5,550 bases of DNA from an uncultured Actinomycetes bacterium (GTDB lineage: Bacteria > Actinomycetota > Actinomycetes > Nanopelagicales > Nanopelagicaceae): positions 1 through 5,550 of the forward strand of contig CAIZHT010000224.1 of NCBI GenBank assembly GCA_903932885.1, written 5' to 3'. The position numbers and the translations under genes are program-made. The stretch's first letter is position 1; the number at the start of each line of letters is the position of its first letter. The notes beneath the pieces are model-generated. The model searched no databases, was not told the origin of the DNA, and saw nothing but the letters and a program-made list of their open reading frames with translations. Of this stretch, positions 3,970 to 5,550 are shown one piece after another.

Positions 3970-5550
3970 ATGGCCTCCCCCCGCGGCATCCGTTACATAC
4001 CTGCAATCGATGGTTTGCGTGCAGTTGCTGTTATCGCGGTACTTCTCTATCACTTAGGGATTTCTTGGATACCTGGTGGCTTTCTTGGTGTTGATCTCTT
4101 CTTTGTAATTTCAGGTTATGTAATAACACGTTTGCTCTTAGATTCAATTCAGCGCAGTGGTGGTTTAGATTTACGCGCCTTTTACATTGCGCGCATTAGG
4201 CGCCTTCTTCCACCGCTCTTGTTTATGATTGTTACAACAGCGCTCTTTGTTAGCGTGTGGGCCCCAGATACCATCAAAAGGTTTCTCACAGATGCGCCAT
4301 TTTCAATATTTGGAGCTATGAATTGGTGGCTCGTTTTTCGTCATACTGATTATTTTGAAACCATTGGAAGGCCTCCTCTACTTCAGCACACCTGGTCATT
4401 AGGTGTTGAAGCGCAGTTCTATTTGTTATGGCCTTTGATTTTGCTTCTAGTCCTGCGTTTTTTGGGCAAAAACAAAATTCCAGGTACCGCGCTCCTTATT
4501 GCTTGCTTCTCGGGTCTATCTCTTTTATTGCTCTCTCTTCGCATTGACTCCTCTGACGCAGCACAAGTAAGCCATGTCTACTTCGGTACAGATACGCATA
4601 GCATCGGGCTATTCCTTGGTGCTGCACTTGCAGTCAAATGGGTGCCTCAAAATTTGAGTGAACAGGTCAATAAAAAGGCGCAAGATTTTATTGATGGAAT
4701 TGGAATATTTGGTTTTCTTGGAATCCTTGCAACTTTTCTCTTTATCAATGAAAGCGATCCAACTCTTTACAAACTTGCTTTCCCACTAGCAGGAATTTTC
4801 GGATGCGCAATCATTACTTCCGTAGTGCATCCCGCCTCAAGATTTGCTCCGATTCTTAGCAGCAGATTTATGGTGTGGATCGGCGAACGTTCATATGCCA
4901 TTTACTTGTGGCACTGGATAATTTTTCAAATCACTCGTCCCGCCTTTGATCTGGAAGGCTCGCCATGGGCGCTATTCGCTCTTCGAATACTTTTAGTTTT
5001 GGCGCTATCGGATATTTCATTGCGCTTAGTAGAACTTCCTATTCGCACTGGCGCACTTGAGTATTGGTTCAAAGGAATGAAATATCGCACTAAAGAAGTT
5101 CGCAGGCGTCAAAAAGTTCTCCTATCACTTGGTGCGATCTCACTGATTGCAGTTACGACTTTTGCTAGCGCGTATGCAATCAATACTAATTCGAGTGCCC
5201 AACGTGCTCTCACTGCACAGTTGGACGAACCAGTAGCGCCTATCTCCGATACTTCAACTGCTGCTTCTCAAGGATCTGCTGCTTCTAAGGGATTATGGGT
5301 TACCGGTGACTCTGTAATTCTAGGAATTCGAAATGAATTGAATATGCGCGAACGCATCGGTCTAATCAATGCTCGCGTGGGCCGACAAGCCCCTGAATTA
5401 CTCGATGTCATCATTGGCGATAAAGAAAAAGCGCCAGATTCAACAATAATTTTGAACCTTGGAAACAATAACAAGCTAACTCGAGAGCAAGTAGTAAATA
5501 TCTTCGAAGCAATCAAGAATCAACCAAAGATAATTGTTGTCAATACTGCA
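3970..5550 (+). CDS. Acyltransferase-3 membrane protein with C-terminal SGNH domain, OatA/YrhL-like (3' end cut)
   Basis: 527 codons run open to the window edge with no stop. Residues 8-360 are the acyltransferase-3 membrane domain, about ten helices: DGLRAVAVIAVLLYH (14-28) with the family R-X10-H pair R17/H28, GGFLGVDLFFVISGY (36-50), RIRRLLPP (75-82), HTWSLGVEAQFYLLWP (140-155) and ERSYAIYLWHW (306-316). A further membrane segment lies near 383-403, then a Ser/Ala-rich linker, then an SGNH hydrolase-fold domain: GDSV (446-449, catalytic S448), NARVGRQ (467-473) and LGNN (497-500). GDSV and VGRQ resemble peptidoglycan O-acetyltransferases such as OatA, which move acetyl groups outward and onto wall MurNAc; another envelope glycan is equally possible. 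The DxxH block would lie past the edge. The start ATG is five bases after the previous stop and has no clear Shine-Dalgarno, so translational coupling is likely. Confidence 0.93.
   Translation, partial: MASPRGIRYIPAIDGLRAVAVIAVLLYHLGISWIPGGFLGVDLFFVISGYVITRLLLDSIQRSGGLDLRAFYIARIRRLLPPLLFMIVTTALFVSVWAPDTIKRFLTDAPFSIFGAMNWWLVFRHTDYFETIGRPPLLQHTWSLGVEAQFYLLWPLILLLVLRFLGKNKIPGTALLIACFSGLSLLLLSLRIDSSDAAQVSHVYFGTDTHSIGLFLGAALAVKWVPQNLSEQVNKKAQDFIDGIGIFGFLGILATFLFINESDPTLYKLAFPLAGIFGCAIITSVVHPASRFAPILSSRFMVWIGERSYAIYLWHWIIFQITRPAFDLEGSPWALFALRILLVLALSDISLRLVELPIRTGALEYWFKGMKYRTKEVRRRQKVLLSLGAISLIAVTTFASAYAINTNSSAQRALTAQLDEPVAPISDTSTAASQGSAASKGLWVTGDSVILGIRNELNMRERIGLINARVGRQAPELLDVIIGDKEKAPDSTIILNLGNNNKLTREQVVNIFEAIKNQPKIIVVNTA

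Noticed and set aside
3612..4094. 160-codon plus-strand frame across the coiled-coil/acyltransferase junction
   Set aside because: It is a frame-shifted shadow of two strongly supported genes, with no ribosome binding site.
5268..5516. 82-codon minus-strand frame
   Set aside because: It is antisense to the SGNH domain of the acyltransferase, whose motifs read clearly on the plus strand.
1..5550. Mobile elements, CRISPR arrays, tRNA or rRNA genes
   Set aside because: No transposase-like protein, no spaced direct-repeat array, and no tRNA or rRNA signature was seen on either strand.

Overview
The window looks like part of a planktonic freshwater actinobacterial chromosome, most likely the acI/Nanopelagicales or a related Luna-type group. 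The main evidence is an actinorhodopsin-type light-driven proton pump, together with a moderately AT-rich, tightly packed gene layout. The placement is inferred from gene content and base composition seen by eye; no phylogeny was run.

Layout: (1) Positions 1-710, minus strand: actinorhodopsin, with its C-terminal end cut by the window edge. The retinal lysine and all pump residues are inside the window. (2) Positions 711-1027: a 317-base divergent intergenic region between the rhodopsin and metY. It is rich in structure: a 26-bp near-palindrome just upstream of the rhodopsin, a possible 21-codon small ORF with a good Shine-Dalgarno on the rhodopsin strand, two mutually exclusive inverted repeats, and a possible extended -10 promoter and RBS-pairing hairpin for metY. 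(3) Positions 1028-2344, plus: MetY-type O-acetylhomoserine sulfhydrylase, complete. (4) Positions 2385-3026, plus: hemolysin III/TrhA-like PAQR-family membrane protein, 40 bases after metY. (5) Positions 3027-3157: a 131-base intergenic region with a 7-bp perfect hairpin and weak promoter-like sites. (6) Positions 3158-3964, plus: an unrecognised helical, coiled-coil-like protein with a histone-H1-like Lys/Ala/Pro tail. (7) Position 3970 to the window end, plus: an acyltransferase-3 membrane protein fused to an OatA-like SGNH domain, cut by the window edge.

How the genes fit together: the rhodopsin would turn light into proton-motive force, and MetY would make homocysteine from O-acetylhomoserine and sulfide. 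Apart from sharing a divergent control region, nothing shows the two are functionally linked. The coiled-coil protein and the acyltransferase are 5 bases apart and are probably one transcription unit. The acyltransferase suggests cell-envelope O-acetylation, so the coiled-coil protein may act in envelope or division biology, but this is inference only. The protein-coding genes are mostly ordinary. The least explained part of the window is the rhodopsin-metY intergenic region.
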